Assembly (NCBI GenBank): GCA_018401875.1
Contig: JAGYJZ010000007.1
Span: 62,001-126,000, forward strand
Source: Salibacteraceae bacterium
GTDB taxonomy: Bacteria; Bacteroidota; Bacteroidia; Flavobacteriales_G; Salibacteraceae
Length of the DNA stretch: 64,000 nucleotides
Direction of reading: 5' to 3'
A program made the position numbers and the translations under genes. The notes below the pieces were generated by a model that saw only the letters and a list, made by a program, of their open reading frames with translations, did no database searches and was not told the origin of the DNA. This document shows, piece after piece, positions 54,011 through 63,999 of the stretch; the first letter of the stretch is position 1, and the number at the start of each line of letters is the position of its first letter.

Positions 54011-55101
54011 CGCTTCATCTTTGACAGTGCAAATGCAATGGATTGCGCTACAACCTCTATCGGCACAGTTTCACCGATATTGGATTTCCCAATGTTAGAA
54101 ATTAGGCTAAAGCGAACTTCACCGTACTCGTTTTTTTTATCACTCTTCATGAGTTGAATAAGTGCTTCTGTATCGAGATCGGCAGAAAGCGATGGCGTTA
54201 AGCATCCAAACACCACTTGGCAAATATCATCTAGCTCATCGTCAGACAGGCCGCATTGCCGATTTGAAATAAAGGATTCCGCCACGATTCCGAAAGCCAC
54301 GGCTTCACCGTGAGAGATTCCAGTTAGCGCTTCCACAGAATGACCAACGGTATGCCCAAAGTTTAAGGATTGTCGGATGCCGAAGTCGTCTTGGTCTTGT
54401 GCGATGATGCGCTGCTTTATCGATGCGCTATGGTGAATGATTTCATTGGAAACGGCACGGGTTGAATCATCACGGTTCTTCAGGTTTTTCCAAAATGCTG
54501 CGTCAGCGATGAGCGCGTGCTTCAATGTTTCCATGAATCCTGCCCTGCGCTCAAGTTCAGGTAAGGTGTCTAAAAATTTAGCATCGATTAAAATGGCTTT
54601 TGGTTGACGAATTGTGCCCAATTGATTTTTGAGTCCTTGAAAATTCACGCCATTCTTACCACCAATCGCGGCATCGGTCATGCCGAGGTGCGTGGTTGGC
54701 ACGTGAATAAATGGCATTCCTCGCTTAAAAGTAGAAGCTACAAAGCCACCTAAATCAGTAATCACTCCTCCGCCCAATGAGATGAATAGTGCTTTGCGGT
54801 CAACCTCTTCTTCCAATAAAACGCTCCAAAGTTCTTCGGCACACGCTGTGGATTTGGACTCTTCGCCTGGCAATACGCTCAGGTGAATGAATTCTTCACC
54901 TTCGAGGTAGGTCGATAAAAAATAGGGCAGGCAGTGGTTTTCAGTGTTGTGGTCGGTGAGTACAATAATTGACGAAGGAGCCAGCTCATCGAGCAGTGTA
55001 TTCCATTCACCGCTATTGTGCAACAGCGGACTAGTCACAATTGCAGTTGGTTGTATGCAGTTTGTCTTCAATGGAAAGCAAGCGTTGCTCTTCTTTTTCA
55101 T
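54007..55101 (-). CDS. aroB: 3-dehydroquinate synthase
   Basis: A 364-residue NAD+-dependent enzyme that closes the first carbocycle of the shikimate pathway. NAD loop GGGVITDLGGFVASTF (residues 109-124), ligand residues MTDAAIGGKNGVNF, metal ligands in GHTVGHSVEAL and GEAVAFGI. The ATG at 55101 lies inside the upstream 131-residue gene, giving a 71-base overlap, unusual for this window; a GTG at 55038 would give only an eight-base overlap but trims about 21 residues. The start is thus uncertain. Confidence 0.92.
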   Translation of the reverse strand: MKKKSNACFPLKTNCIQPTAIVTSPLLHNSGEWNTLLDELAPSSIIVLTDHNTENHCLPYFLSTYLEGEEFIHLSVLPGEESKSTACAEELWSVLLEEEVDRKALFISLGGGVITDLGGFVASTFKRGMPFIHVPTTHLGMTDAAIGGKNGVNFQGLKNQLGTIRQPKAILIDAKFLDTLPELERRAGFMETLKHALIADAAFWKNLKNRDDSTRAVSNEIIHHSASIKQRIIAQDQDDFGIRQSLNFGHTVGHSVEALTGISHGEAVAFGIVAESFISNRQCGLSDDELDDICQVVFGCLTPSLSADLDTEALIQLMKSDKKNEYGEVRFSLISNIGKSNIGETVPIEVVAQSIAFALSKMKR

Positions 55102-55426
55102 TGCGCTCTACCAGTGCTTCAAACTGTTGATCGTCCGTTTCCAGGGTAATGGAATAGCGGTATGGTTTTCCACCCGGATTGAGGCTTTTTACTTCTGAAT
55201 CCGTCCAAATACTGAGCAAGAGCGAATCCGATAATCCGAGGCATTGCTGGTAGCAAGCCATCGTTTCACTCGCGTTGAGCAACGAGTCATTTCTTATCTC
55301 TTCTAAGATGCGTTGAGAGGGCGTCCAAATGTCTAAATCACGAGAATCGTCATTGCCAAACATGATGTAAACCATGATCAATCCGATGGCAAAACCCGTA
55401 AAATAGATGCGCAGCCGTCTAAGCAT
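55031..55426 (-). CDS. uncharacterised single-pass membrane protein beside obg
   Basis: A 131-residue protein with one membrane helix at residues 7-24 ([18 protein letters not shown]) and a helical tail with acidic and basic segments. I believe a protein with this N-terminal FGxxxG helix is often found next to obg in Flavobacteriia, but I cannot name its family with confidence. It overlaps obg by eight bases and aroB by up to 71. Confidence 0.5.
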   Translation of the reverse strand: MLRRLRIYFTGFAIGLIMVYIMFGNDDSRDLDIWTPSQRILEEIRNDSLLNASETMACYQQCLGLSDSLLLSIWTDSEVKSLNPGGKPYRYSITLETDDQQFEALVERNEKEEQRLLSIEDKLHTTNCNCD

Positions 55427-56450
55427 TTTCTTCTGATTGATTGGTTTGTAAGCTCTTCCAAATCAGATCTTTCAACTTCGGTAAATTTGATTGGCTCACC
55501 GAAGAAAAGAAAATATGGGGCAAGTTTTTTGGGAAAGTCTTCGCGATTTCATCCATTAATTCTTGGTCGAGCATATCTGATTTTGAGATGGCTACAATGC
55601 GCTCTTTGTGCGATAATTCTTCACTGTATTGCTGGAGTTCGTTTTCAAGAATCTGAAATTCTTTGAAATGGTCGGCACTGTCGGCAGGGATGAGAAAAAG
55701 CAGCACCGAGTTCCGCTCGATGTGTTTCAGAAACTGGTATCCGAGGCCTTTTCCTTCGCTGGCACCTTCAATGATTCCAGGAATATCAGCCATCACAAAT
55801 GAGCGTTCATCGTAATAGGGAACGATGCCCAAATTTGGCGTGAGTGTAGTAAACGCGTAGTCTGCAATTTCAGGTTTAGCAGCTGAAACAGCACTCAGTA
55901 AGGTTGATTTTCCTGCATTGGGAAAACCGACCAATCCCACATCAGCCAATATTTTTAATTCAAGAATAAACCATGCTTCGATGCCTGAAGTACCTGGTTG
56001 TGCAAAGCGCGGTGTTTGAAGAGTAGCATTTTTAAAGTGCCAATTTCCAAGTCCACCTTGACCTCCTTCGGCTAGAATAGTGCGTTGGCCGGGTTCTGTA
56101 ATTTCACATACAAACTCACCGGTATCGGCATTTTTGACCACAGTGCCCAAAGGCACTTTCACCACAACATCTTTTCCGCTTGCTCCAGTAGAGCATTGTT
56201 TTCCGCCCGGTTTTCCGTGCGTAGCCCGCACGTGCTTTTTGTATTTTAAGTGAAGCAAGGTCCACAATTGCGAATCGGCCTCCAGAATGATGTGTCCGCC
56301 ACGGCCGCCATCACCGCCATCAGGACCGCCTTTGGCAACGAATTTCTCTCTTCGAAAATGCGAAGCCCCAGCGCCTCCATCACCGCTGGTGCAATTTATT
56401 CTTACGTAATCTACAAAGTTGCTCGAGTGTATTTTTCGGTTTTTGGCCAT
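55419..56450 (-). CDS. obgE: GTPase Obg/CgtA
   Basis: A 343-residue ribosome-associated GTPase for 50S maturation. The glycine-rich Obg fold fills residues 8-165 ([33 protein letters not shown]). G1 motif [12 protein letters not shown]2/switch with TTLTPNLG, G3 [17 protein letters not shown]4 is AISKSDML in place of the usual NKxD, with Ser-Lys-Ser-Asp, and G5 SSVSQ. The Asn to Ser change in G4 is worth noting. The short C-terminus without the OCT domain is typical for Bacteroidota. Confidence 0.95.
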   Translation of the reverse strand: MAKNRKIHSSNFVDYVRINCTSGDGGAGASHFRREKFVAKGGPDGGDGGRGGHIILEADSQLWTLLHLKYKKHVRATHGKPGGKQCSTGASGKDVVVKVPLGTVVKNADTGEFVCEITEPGQRTILAEGGQGGLGNWHFKNATLQTPRFAQPGTSGIEAWFILELKILADVGLVGFPNAGKSTLLSAVSAAKPEIADYAFTTLTPNLGIVPYYDERSFVMADIPGIIEGASEGKGLGYQFLKHIERNSVLLFLIPADSADHFKEFQILENELQQYSEELSHKERIVAISKSDMLDQELMDEIAKTFPKNLPHIFFSSVSQSNLPKLKDLIWKSLQTNQSEENA

Positions 56451-56513
56451 GGTTGTTTCCGTCAGCAGACGGATGTATTGATTGCTGCAATGGAAATATT
56501 CCGATGCAAGTGC

Positions 56514-57089
56514 TTACGCATGCTTGTCGATGGCCGTGCACAAGCGCCCGAATATTTCATCGATCGTGCCTACGCCATGAATTTCTTCGAGTTTGTTTTG
56601 TTGCTTGTAAAAGTCTTTGAGCGGTGCAGTTTCTCTCATGTAAACGGCCAATCGGTTTCTAATCACTCCTTCGTCAGCGTCATCTGCTCGGCCACTGGTT
56701 TTACCTCGGTTGATTAAACGTACCACCAATTCTTCATCGGGTACTTGCAATGAAAGGCAGACCGAAATAGAGGTGTTGAGTGAATCTAGCAAAGCATCCA
56801 ATGCCTGTGCCTGAGGTGTTGTTCTCGGAAAACCGTCAAAAATGAAACCATTGGCGTGTGGGTTTTCGTTCACTTTTGCACGCAGCATATCGATGGTTAC
56901 TGAGTCGGGCACCAGTTCGCCCTTGTCCATAAAGGATTTTGCTTTCAGTCCGAGTTCTGTTTCTCCTTTGATGTTGGCTCTAAACAAATCGCCTGTCGAG
57001 ATATGAACCAGGCTGTATTTTTCGAGTATTTTTTCGCTTTGTGTTCCCTTTCCTGCTCCAGGAGGGCCAAATATTACGATGTTGATCAT
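56514..57089 (-). CDS. adk: adenylate kinase
   Basis: A 191-residue cytosolic kinase that interconverts AMP, ADP and ATP. P-loop GPPGAGKGTQ at residues 8-17, AMP-binding STGDLFRANI at 31-40, GFPRTTPQAQALD near 85-97. The lid is the short, non-zinc form (RLINRGKTSGRADDADE), as in E. coli-length variants without the Cys4 zinc finger. It lies one base after hpt on the same strand. Confidence 0.97.
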   Translation of the reverse strand: MINIVIFGPPGAGKGTQSEKILEKYSLVHISTGDLFRANIKGETELGLKAKSFMDKGELVPDSVTIDMLRAKVNENPHANGFIFDGFPRTTPQAQALDALLDSLNTSISVCLSLQVPDEELVVRLINRGKTSGRADDADEGVIRNRLAVYMRETAPLKDFYKQQNKLEEIHGVGTIDEIFGRLCTAIDKHA

Positions 57090-57090
57090 A

Positions 57091-57666
57091 TCAATCGTTT
57101 AAAATATAAACCTCAGGAAGATTACGACCATAACCATCATAGTCAAGGCCATACCCGAGTAAGAATTTATTTTCAGTCTCAAAACAAACATAATCAATAG
57201 GTAGAGACTGTTGGTATGCTTCTTTTTTGAATAGTAGTGTGCACACTTTTATTGACTGAGGCTTTAACTGCATGAGGTGTTCGCGCAAGGCCAACAAGGT
57301 ATTTCCCGTGTCCACAATGTCTTCTACGATGATTACATCACGGCCGCTAACATTCAGTGTGCCAGCTTCTTGAAAAGCTACTTTGCCGGTAGTTGCCATT
57401 CCCACATACGATGAAGCCTTGATGAAACCGATCTCTGCAGGACCACTAAACTGCTTCATAAGGTCGCTGCAAAACATAAACGCACCGTTCAAAACGCACA
57501 AAAACAGTGGATCTTTACCCTTGTATTCCTGCATCAATTCAGCAGAGATTCGCTTGATAGCAGCAGATATTTCATCTTGTGGAATGTATACACGAAACGA
57601 CTTGTCTTTTACTTGAATCACCGATTGCTGTTTTTGGGGCTGCAAATGTAAGGCTTGAAAATCCAC
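57091..57666 (-). CDS. hpt: hypoxanthine phosphoribosyltransferase
   Basis: A 191-residue purine-salvage enzyme that makes IMP or GMP from the base and PRPP. The PRPP-binding motif VIIVEDIVDTGNTLLAL sits at about residues 100-116; the early LNGAFMFCSDLM segment (near 59) is the PPi loop; late LGYGLDYDGYGRNLPEVY holds the conserved 'GfGlDy.......P' end with its base-contacting residues. Length is typical. Head of the minus-strand run hpt-adk-obg. Confidence 0.93.
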   Translation of the reverse strand: MDFQALHLQPQKQQSVIQVKDKSFRVYIPQDEISAAIKRISAELMQEYKGKDPLFLCVLNGAFMFCSDLMKQFSGPAEIGFIKASSYVGMATTGKVAFQEAGTLNVSGRDVIIVEDIVDTGNTLLALREHLMQLKPQSIKVCTLLFKKEAYQQSLPIDYVCFETENKFLLGYGLDYDGYGRNLPEVYILND

Positions 57667-57716
57667 GAATTATAGCGAATAGTCTAATATCTTTCTTGAA
57701 TCCTGATTTGTGCTTC

Positions 57717-57724
57717 TAACTTTG
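57717..57724 (+). promoter_or_regulatory. -7 promoter box for purK
   Basis: TAACTTTG, 20 bases before the purK ATG. Confidence 0.55.
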
Positions 57725-57744
57725 CCGACTAATTTCAAGATAGA

Positions 57745-58863
57745 ATGAAAATAGGAATCGTTGGTGGTGGGCAGCTCGGTCGCATGTTTATTCAGAATGC
57801 ACTGAATTACGGGCACGAAATTTATACGTTAGATCCTGATGCCGAGGCGCCATGCAGCGAAATTTCGCATGAATTTGTGTGCGCTGATCGGAATAATGCT
57901 GAGGCTGTTTACGCGATGGGCAGAAAGTGCGATGTAGTGACCATCGAAATTGAAAATGTGTCGATTGAAGCCCTCAAGAAATTGGAAAGCGAAGGCGTGA
58001 AGGTTTTTCCACAACCTCGAATACTAGAAATGGTCAAGGACAAAGGCGCCCAAAAAATGTTTTATCAGAATCACGGTTTCCCAACACCCCCATTCGCCTT
58101 GGTAGAGAAGCGCGAAGAAATTTATCAGCATAAAAGTCTATTGCCGGTTATGCAAAAAATGCGCGTGGGTGGATACGATGGCAAAGGCGTTACTCCTATT
58201 AAATCAGAAGAGGATATTCCAAGCGGATTCGATGCTCCATCGGTGCTTGAGCAGTGGGTTGACTATGAAATGGAATTGGCAGTATTGGTTGCGCGCAATG
58301 AAAAGGGCGAAGTGAAATCTTTTCCAGTGGTAGAGCAAGTGTTTGATCCTGAAGCCAATTTGGTCGACTATTTGGTGAGTCCAGCCCGCATAAAACCAGA
58401 AGTGGAATCAGAAGCACGCGCGCTGGCTGAGCGACTGATCGAAACGCTTGATATGGTCGGTCTGTTGGCGGTTGAATTGTTCCTAACGAAAGACGGTCAA
58501 GTACTGATCAATGAAATTGCCCCTCGTCCTCACAACAGCGGACACCACACCATTGAAGCGTGCTTTACTTCCCAATACGACATTCATTTGAGGTCGATTC
58601 TCAACTGGCCTTTGGGCGATACTTCCCTTCGATCTCCAGCCGCAATGATTAATTTATTGGGTGAAAAAGGATTTTCAGGACCCGTTGTATACGAAGGCAT
58701 GGATGCAGCCATTGCTGAACGTGGCGTGTATCCGCATGTGTATGGAAAAGCACTGACCAAACCATTTCGAAAAATGGGCCACGTGACGATTTTGGGAAGT
58801 TCTTCAGACCAAGCCTTGGAAAAAGCGAAGGAGATCAAAGCAATGATTCGTGTAATCGCGTAA
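57745..58863 (+). CDS. purK: 5-(carboxyamino)imidazole ribonucleotide synthase
   Basis: A 372-residue ATP-grasp enzyme that carboxylates AIR to N5-CAIR using ATP and bicarbonate in de novo purine synthesis. N-terminal Rossmann loop GIVGGGQLGRMFIQ. ATP-grasp motifs: KMRVGGYDGKGV near 134-145, EQWVDYEMELAVLVARN near 170, and the metal site EIAPRPHNSGHHTIEA near 257-272. The C-terminal domain is present. It precedes purE, whose product uses the N5-CAIR; the gap is nine bases. Confidence 0.96.
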   Translation: MKIGIVGGGQLGRMFIQNALNYGHEIYTLDPDAEAPCSEISHEFVCADRNNAEAVYAMGRKCDVVTIEIENVSIEALKKLESEGVKVFPQPRILEMVKDKGAQKMFYQNHGFPTPPFALVEKREEIYQHKSLLPVMQKMRVGGYDGKGVTPIKSEEDIPSGFDAPSVLEQWVDYEMELAVLVARNEKGEVKSFPVVEQVFDPEANLVDYLVSPARIKPEVESEARALAERLIETLDMVGLLAVELFLTKDGQVLINEIAPRPHNSGHHTIEACFTSQYDIHLRSILNWPLGDTSLRSPAAMINLLGEKGFSGPVVYEGMDAAIAERGVYPHVYGKALTKPFRKMGHVTILGSSSDQALEKAKEIKAMIRVIA

Positions 58864-58872
58864 ATTAGCCGC

Positions 58873-59367
58873 ATGGTAAATACACCCCTCGTTGGAATTA
58901 TTATGGGAAGTAAAAGCGACTTCCCCGTGATGAAAGATGCGGTTGACATCTTAAAAGATTTTGGAATTGAAGTAGAAGTGGACATTGTTTCTGCGCACCG
59001 AACTCCCGAAAAAATGATGAATTACGGACGTGAAGCGCACAAGCGCGGACTAAAAGTAATCATAGCAGGAGCGGGTGGGGCAGCGCATTTGCCCGGAATG
59101 ATAGCTTCCATAACGCCACTTCCAGTGATCGGAGTTCCTGTAAAATCTTCCAATTCGATCGATGGCTGGGATTCTATCCTTTCCATTTTACAAATGCCAA
59201 ACGGAGTACCTGTTGCCACGGTAGCGCTCAATGCTGCTAAGAATGCCGGAATTTTGGCTGCTCAAATCATCGCTTCATCCGATCAAGCCTTGCAACAGAA
59301 AATGATTGATTACAAAGAGTCGCTCAAAGAAAAAGTGGCTGAAATGTCGCGATCAATTCGAGGGTGA
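58873..59367 (+). CDS. purE: N5-carboxyaminoimidazole ribonucleotide mutase
   Basis: A 164-residue enzyme that shifts the carboxylate of N5-CAIR to CAIR. Signature [20 protein letters not shown] at residues 8-27, active-site [13 protein letters not shown] near 40-52 with the catalytic His, then [15 protein letters not shown] and [10 protein letters not shown]. The combination of purK and purE shows the bacterial (class I) route. Length is standard. Confidence 0.97.
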   Translation: MVNTPLVGIIMGSKSDFPVMKDAVDILKDFGIEVEVDIVSAHRTPEKMMNYGREAHKRGLKVIIAGAGGAAHLPGMIASITPLPVIGVPVKSSNSIDGWDSILSILQMPNGVPVATVALNAAKNAGILAAQIIASSDQALQQKMIDYKESLKEKVAEMSRSIRG

Positions 59368-59405
59368 GCGAGCAACTGAAAACATAAAGAACACGTCTAT
59401 ACCGT

Positions 59406-62081
59406 ATGTCGCATAAACACTTTTCAACAGTTTTATTATTGCTCTTTTCTGCCCTAAGTGGCTTTTCTCAGCTGAATATTACGAGCGCCAAACAAAGCGG
59501 CAATTGGGCTGATTACTATGTTCAAAACGTTTTATTAGGGACTGGAGTTACCGCTTTCAATGCCACGTTTACTGGATGTGATACCACTGCTTTTGGCAAC
59601 CAAGTGGGCTATGATTCAACGCAGATCGCTGAATTCACGTCAACAAATACAGCCGTTGCAATTCCTTATGGCGTTATGCTTTGCTCGGGAAGCACGGAGG
59701 ATAAAAGTGGCTCTGCGGTGAATCCCAATCCCGGGCCAACGGCTTCTGATGGTGTAGGTGATCCAGATTTAGCGCAATTGGTTCCTGGTCTGCACAATGC
59801 AGCTGTGTTAGAATTTGATTTCGTACCCCAAGGAGATACCATACGGTTTAATTACACCTTCGCCAGTGTGGAGTATCCTGGTTTTATTTGCTCTGCCTTT
59901 AATGATGTGTTTGGATTCTTTTTGAGTGGCCCAGGTATTGCCGGTCCTTTTACAAATGGTGCGGTGAACTTGGCTGTACTTCCCGGAACGAATATTCCAG
60001 TCACCATCAACTCCATCAATGATGCGCCAGGCCAAGGGCAGTGCAATCCTGGCTGTCCGTGCAATGCTCAATACTTCGTCAATAATTATACAGCACCGGT
60101 AGATACCAACGTATTGTTTGGCGGACTTACAGTTTCTATGCAGGCTGTTGCGCAAGTAATCTGTGGCGATACCTACCACATTAAAATGGCTATTGCCGAT
60201 GTGGCTGATGGAGCACTTGATTCTGGTGTTTTCCTTGAAGGGGGTAGTTTTACCTCCAATCTGATTGAAGTGAGTATCGCAACGGTAAACGGTGATAGCA
60301 CCATCAACGAAGGCTGCGGCTCGGCCGACATTCTTTTTACGCGCGGTGATACTACAGACACTTCAGTAACGTTCCTTTTCTTTTCTGGTACTGCTACGAA
60401 TGGAGTTGATTTTGCCTTGATCCCAGATACCATTATTTTATTACCTGGAGTTTTTGATACCACCATCACCATCGCTCCTTTTTTTGACGGCATTGCTGAA
60501 GGCATCGAAACATTTACCATTTCTGCCGTTAGTGTTACGCTTTGTGGCGACACTTTTGTAAGTTCGGGAACGCTTTACATCTATGATTTAGCCGATATTG
60601 CTGTAGATAAAACATTGGATACAACACTTACTTGTCCGCCAGACTCATTGATTCTGTATGCGCACGCGCTAAGTGGTGGCCCACCGCCTTTTTCGTATAC
60701 ATGGAATAATGGAATGACGGGCGATACGATTGTAGTGCAACTGAGTCCGAATGGTGGCTTAGACACTTTTGCGGTGCAAGTGCAGGACAGCTGTGCACTA
60801 ACCACTTATTTTGATACCATCATTGTTACAAAAGATTATGCGGATGACCCCGTTTTATCCATTTTAAACGACTCATTAGTGAACTGCGCAGGCGAAAGTA
60901 TTAACCTCGAAAGCCTAATTGATTTTGGAACTGCACCCTTCAGTTACTTATGGTCAAATGGAGATACTACGAGCACTTCGCTGGTCACAGTGAATGGAAC
61001 CATGCAGGTATTACTTTCTGTAACCGATGACTGTGGGAGAACGGTTATAGATACAGCAGAATTGGGTGTAAAGGTGCCTGATGTATTAACAGTGGAATTT
61101 CCCGACTCAACCATCTACTGCATTGGTTCAGAATTATTTGTGAATCCACAATTTTCTGGCGGTATTCGACCATTCAATTACTCGTGGGACCAAATCAACC
61201 CAACGTTTGATGACGACTCAACCATTACTGTTACCATAAATCAGGATACCACGCTCTTTTTCTGGACAGAAGATGCCTGCGGAAGACAGTTCAATACCAC
61301 GTTTTTTATAAACGCTATTCAGGTTGATTCGCTCACAGCTAGTCTTCCTTCCTTTGATGGCCGTTGCGGTGGCGAATCCTATTTCTTGGATCCAGAAGTG
61401 AGCGGAGGACTTGCTCCGTTGACGTATTTATGGTCGAGCAATGATTCTGATACAGCCATCACCTTTGTTTCATCCGTTTCCCAAATCGTTTCACTTACAG
61501 TAACTGATTTTTGTATGAATGAAGCAGTGGCTTCATCATCGATTTTTGTTCCAGAATACGCTGAAATGGACTTGACGCTTTCTGGAGACGCCAATCTTTG
61601 CTATGGCGAAGAATACATCATTCGAGCCCTTGCGCAAGGTGGGGCAGGCGGTTATACCTTTGAGTGGATTCCCGCAGAAAGTCCAATACTTGGCGAAGTG
61701 TATGAAAACATTGATTCGAGCTCATTCAGGGTAGTTTCACGGCAAAACAACATCCACTTTGTTCGGGTAACAGATTTTTGTGGCAATGCTCTGCAAGATA
61801 CGCTCAGTATTGAGGTTGATCCTTGTTTGAGTATTCCCAATGTGCTTACACCCAATGGAGATGGCCTCAACGATGCCTTCTACATTTCAAACATTGAAAG
61901 TTTTGCAGATGCTCATTTGTTTATCTATAACCGCTGGGGGCAAAAGGTATTTGAGGCGAAGCCTTATCGAAACGAGTGGGTTCCTGTCGATCAGGTTTCG
62001 GGAACGTACTACTACATCTTGCGATCAGAAAACTTTAATGAATTGCGCGGTGACCTTACCATCATCAATGATGAAAAGTAA
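59406..62081 (+). CDS. choice-of-anchor L domain protein with T9SS type B sorting domain
   Basis: An 891-residue secreted protein. Signal peptide 1-21 (SGFSQ|LN). Residues 22-280 are a choice-of-anchor L domain: VQNVLLGTGVTAFNATFTG, VAIPYGVMLCSG, FASVEYPGFICSAFNDVFG, with a conserved internal Cys-rich loop (QCNPGCPCNAQYF). A Calx-beta-like segment follows (about 295-390), then four PKD/SprB-like repeats with an 'F.Y.W.nG.t' rhythm. The last 80 residues are the gliding-type CTD: SIPNVLTPNGDGLNDAFYI, LFIYNRWGQKVFEAKPY, VSGTYYYILR. The CTD targets the protein through T9SS. Likely an adhesin or surface scaffold. Confidence 0.88.
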   Translation: MSHKHFSTVLLLLFSALSGFSQLNITSAKQSGNWADYYVQNVLLGTGVTAFNATFTGCDTTAFGNQVGYDSTQIAEFTSTNTAVAIPYGVMLCSGSTEDKSGSAVNPNPGPTASDGVGDPDLAQLVPGLHNAAVLEFDFVPQGDTIRFNYTFASVEYPGFICSAFNDVFGFFLSGPGIAGPFTNGAVNLAVLPGTNIPVTINSINDAPGQGQCNPGCPCNAQYFVNNYTAPVDTNVLFGGLTVSMQAVAQVICGDTYHIKMAIADVADGALDSGVFLEGGSFTSNLIEVSIATVNGDSTINEGCGSADILFTRGDTTDTSVTFLFFSGTATNGVDFALIPDTIILLPGVFDTTITIAPFFDGIAEGIETFTISAVSVTLCGDTFVSSGTLYIYDLADIAVDKTLDTTLTCPPDSLILYAHALSGGPPPFSYTWNNGMTGDTIVVQLSPNGGLDTFAVQVQDSCALTTYFDTIIVTKDYADDPVLSILNDSLVNCAGESINLESLIDFGTAPFSYLWSNGDTTSTSLVTVNGTMQVLLSVTDDCGRTVIDTAELGVKVPDVLTVEFPDSTIYCIGSELFVNPQFSGGIRPFNYSWDQINPTFDDDSTITVTINQDTTLFFWTEDACGRQFNTTFFINAIQVDSLTASLPSFDGRCGGESYFLDPEVSGGLAPLTYLWSSNDSDTAITFVSSVSQIVSLTVTDFCMNEAVASSSIFVPEYAEMDLTLSGDANLCYGEEYIIRALAQGGAGGYTFEWIPAESPILGEVYENIDSSSFRVVSRQNNIHFVRVTDFCGNALQDTLSIEVDPCLSIPNVLTPNGDGLNDAFYISNIESFADAHLFIYNRWGQKVFEAKPYRNEWVPVDQVSGTYYYILRSENFNELRGDLTIINDEK

Positions 62082-62082
62082 G

Positions 62083-62688
62083 TTAAGCAAGGTTCAACGC
62101 TTCTTTATTGGCTAGCCTTAATTCTTCCGTCTGACTGTTTGAGCAGATAATCACGATTCGGTTTTCGCGCGATGCAATGAGCGCTTCATTGTACCAATTG
62201 GTCCATTTTACATCGAGGTTTGAGCACGGCTCATCGAGCAGTAGAACAGGGGTTTCGCTGTAGATGCTTAATGCAAGTTTCACGCGTTGGCGCATTCCAG
62301 AGCTCAATTGCTTCAAGGTTTTATGCCGATGGTTGCTCAATTCAATCTCATCAAGAATGTGCTGTTTTTTATGCTTCAACGGCTTTAAGCTCGCATGCAG
62401 GTCGATGGACTCTTCGATGGTAAACTCCTCAAAAAGATCGAGGTAGGGCGCGGCAATAGAAATTTGGTTATACCATTGATCAATGGGGATTATTTCGCCT
62501 TGATCATAGGTTATGGTTCCTTCACTCGGGCTTACATAACCTGATATGATTTGCAGCAGTGTAGATTTTCCACTGCCATTATTGCCTATAATCGGATAAA
62601 CATTACCAGACTCAAACTGAGCGTTTACACCTTCAAAAATCCAGTTTTCGTTGTATTTCTTTCCGATGTTTTTGAGCTCAATGACCAT
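62083..62688 (-). CDS. ABC transporter ATP-binding protein
   Basis: A 201-residue ATPase. Walker A GNNGSGKST at residues 36-44, Q-loop region with YLDLFEEFT, signature LSSGMRQRVKLAL near 128-140, Walker B VLLLDEPCSNLD near 147-158, and the switch His replaced: the position after IVIICSN is SQTEEL. It is shorter than most importers' ATPases and has no companion permease in the window, so the partner is unknown. Small Bacteroidota ABC ATPases of this kind are often heme-export CcmA-like; that is a guess. Confidence 0.85.
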   Translation of the reverse strand: MVIELKNIGKKYNENWIFEGVNAQFESGNVYPIIGNNGSGKSTLLQIISGYVSPSEGTITYDQGEIIPIDQWYNQISIAAPYLDLFEEFTIEESIDLHASLKPLKHKKQHILDEIELSNHRHKTLKQLSSGMRQRVKLALSIYSETPVLLLDEPCSNLDVKWTNWYNEALIASRENRIVIICSNSQTEELRLANKEALNLA

Positions 62689-62690
62689 CG

Positions 62691-63467
62691 TTAAGCGAGT
62701 CCGCGCATTACACCATTCTCTGACGATTCAAAAAACGAAACGATTTCTTCCTTAAAAGGCGAATCTTCGATGCTTGTTTTTACCGCTTCTATTCCTTTTG
62801 AAGTCACTTTGTTCAACACATAAATGCTGCGATAAATGTCTTCGATGCGTTTTACATCGGCTTCACTAAACCCTCTGCGCTTCAGCCCGATGGCGTTGAT
62901 GCCTACATAACTTAGCGGCTCACGTGCTGCGCGCACATACGGAGGAACGTTTTTTCGAACCAATGAGCCACCGGCAATAAACGAGTGCTTTCCAATTCGT
63001 AAGAATTGCTGCACGGCCACCATTCCTTCTAAAATGGAATGATCTTCAATGCGGATGTGTCCGGCTAAATTCACACAATTGGCGAGAATTACGTGGTTTC
63101 CAATACTACAGTCATGCGCCACATGCACATAGGCCATCAGCAAGCAATTTGACCCGACCTCAGTTTTCCAAGCATCGGTAGTGCCTTTATTGATGGTCAC
63201 GCATTCTCTGATGGTGGTGTTGTCGCCAATAATGGCGTGGGTGTCTTCTCCAGCGTATTTCAAATCTTGAGGTACAGCAGAAATCACTGCGCCTGGGAAA
63301 ATTTTACAGTTTTTTCCAATCCTAGCGCCATCCATAATTGTTACGTTAGGGCCAATCCACGTTCCATCGCCAATCTCAACATTTCCATAAACGGTAGAAA
63401 ACGGCTCGATGGTAACATTCGCGCCAATTTTTGCGTCAGGATGAATGTTCGCTCTTAACTCGCTCAT
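62691..63467 (-). CDS. lpxA: UDP-N-acetylglucosamine acyltransferase
   Basis: A 258-residue enzyme for the first step of lipid A synthesis: transfer of a 3-hydroxyacyl chain from ACP to UDP-GlcNAc. The left-handed beta-helix (residues 5-185) includes [20 protein letters not shown] and the catalytic stretch [19 protein letters not shown] with the conserved His. The C-terminal helical part starts near [18 protein letters not shown]. The ATG overlaps the end of lpxC-fabZ by 32 bases, so translation is coupled. Confidence 0.95.
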   Translation of the reverse strand: MSELRANIHPDAKIGANVTIEPFSTVYGNVEIGDGTWIGPNVTIMDGARIGKNCKIFPGAVISAVPQDLKYAGEDTHAIIGDNTTIRECVTINKGTTDAWKTEVGSNCLLMAYVHVAHDCSIGNHVILANCVNLAGHIRIEDHSILEGMVAVQQFLRIGKHSFIAGGSLVRKNVPPYVRAAREPLSYVGINAIGLKRRGFSEADVKRIEDIYRSIYVLNKVTSKGIEAVKTSIEDSPFKEEIVSFFESSENGVMRGLA

Positions 63468-63999
63468 CGTTCCTCACTTTAATAATTTGTGCCATTAATT
63501 CTCCTTCTGCTACCGCTTGATTACGAACATAGGCTGATGCTTTCATCGCGACCATTCCGCGCCTAACCGGTGCAATAAGGTCGAGTTTAAATACGAGCGT
63601 ATCACCGGGAACAACTTTCCTCTTAAATTTAACCTTGTCGATTTTTACAAACAGGGTTTCATAGTTCCACGGGTCTTCGATTTGACTCATCACTAAAATA
63701 CCACCACATTGTGCCATTGCTTCTACTTGAAGCACTCCTGGCATAACGGGATTTCCTGGAAAATGACCTTGAAAGAATTCTTCATTCATGGTCACATTTT
63801 TAATTCCAACAATGTGGTTTTCTCCCATTTCGATGATCTTATCGATCAATAAAAAGGGATAGCGGTGCGGAAGCATGTCGCTGATTTCAGTAATTCCATA
63901 CACCGGATCAGCGTTGATATCAAACGTAGGGCCCGATTTCTGCTCTTTCTTGATTAAATCTTTCAGCATTTTTCCAAACGCAACGTTTGTAGTGTGACC
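63436..63999 (-). CDS. lpxC-fabZ: 3' part of fused LpxC-FabZ
   Basis: The frame is open from the right edge. The first visible residues, [10 protein letters not shown], match the end of LpxC, with the catalytic His in GHT. A linker follows and then a complete FabZ domain: [15 protein letters not shown] with the hot-dog His, and [22 protein letters not shown]. In Bacteroidota the deacetylase LpxC and the dehydratase FabZ are one bifunctional protein of about 465 residues; the missing 275 or so lie outside the window. The internal ATG at 63969 is not the real start. Upstream lpxD would be expected beyond the edge. Confidence 0.9.
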   Translation of the reverse strand, partial: GHTTNVAFGKMLKDLIKKEQKSGPTFDINADPVYGITEISDMLPHRYPFLLIDKIIEMGENHIVGIKNVTMNEEFFQGHFPGNPVMPGVLQVEAMAQCGGILVMSQIEDPWNYETLFVKIDKVKFKRKVVPGDTLVFKLDLIAPVRRGMVAMKASAYVRNQAVAEGELMAQIIKVRNDERVKSEHSS

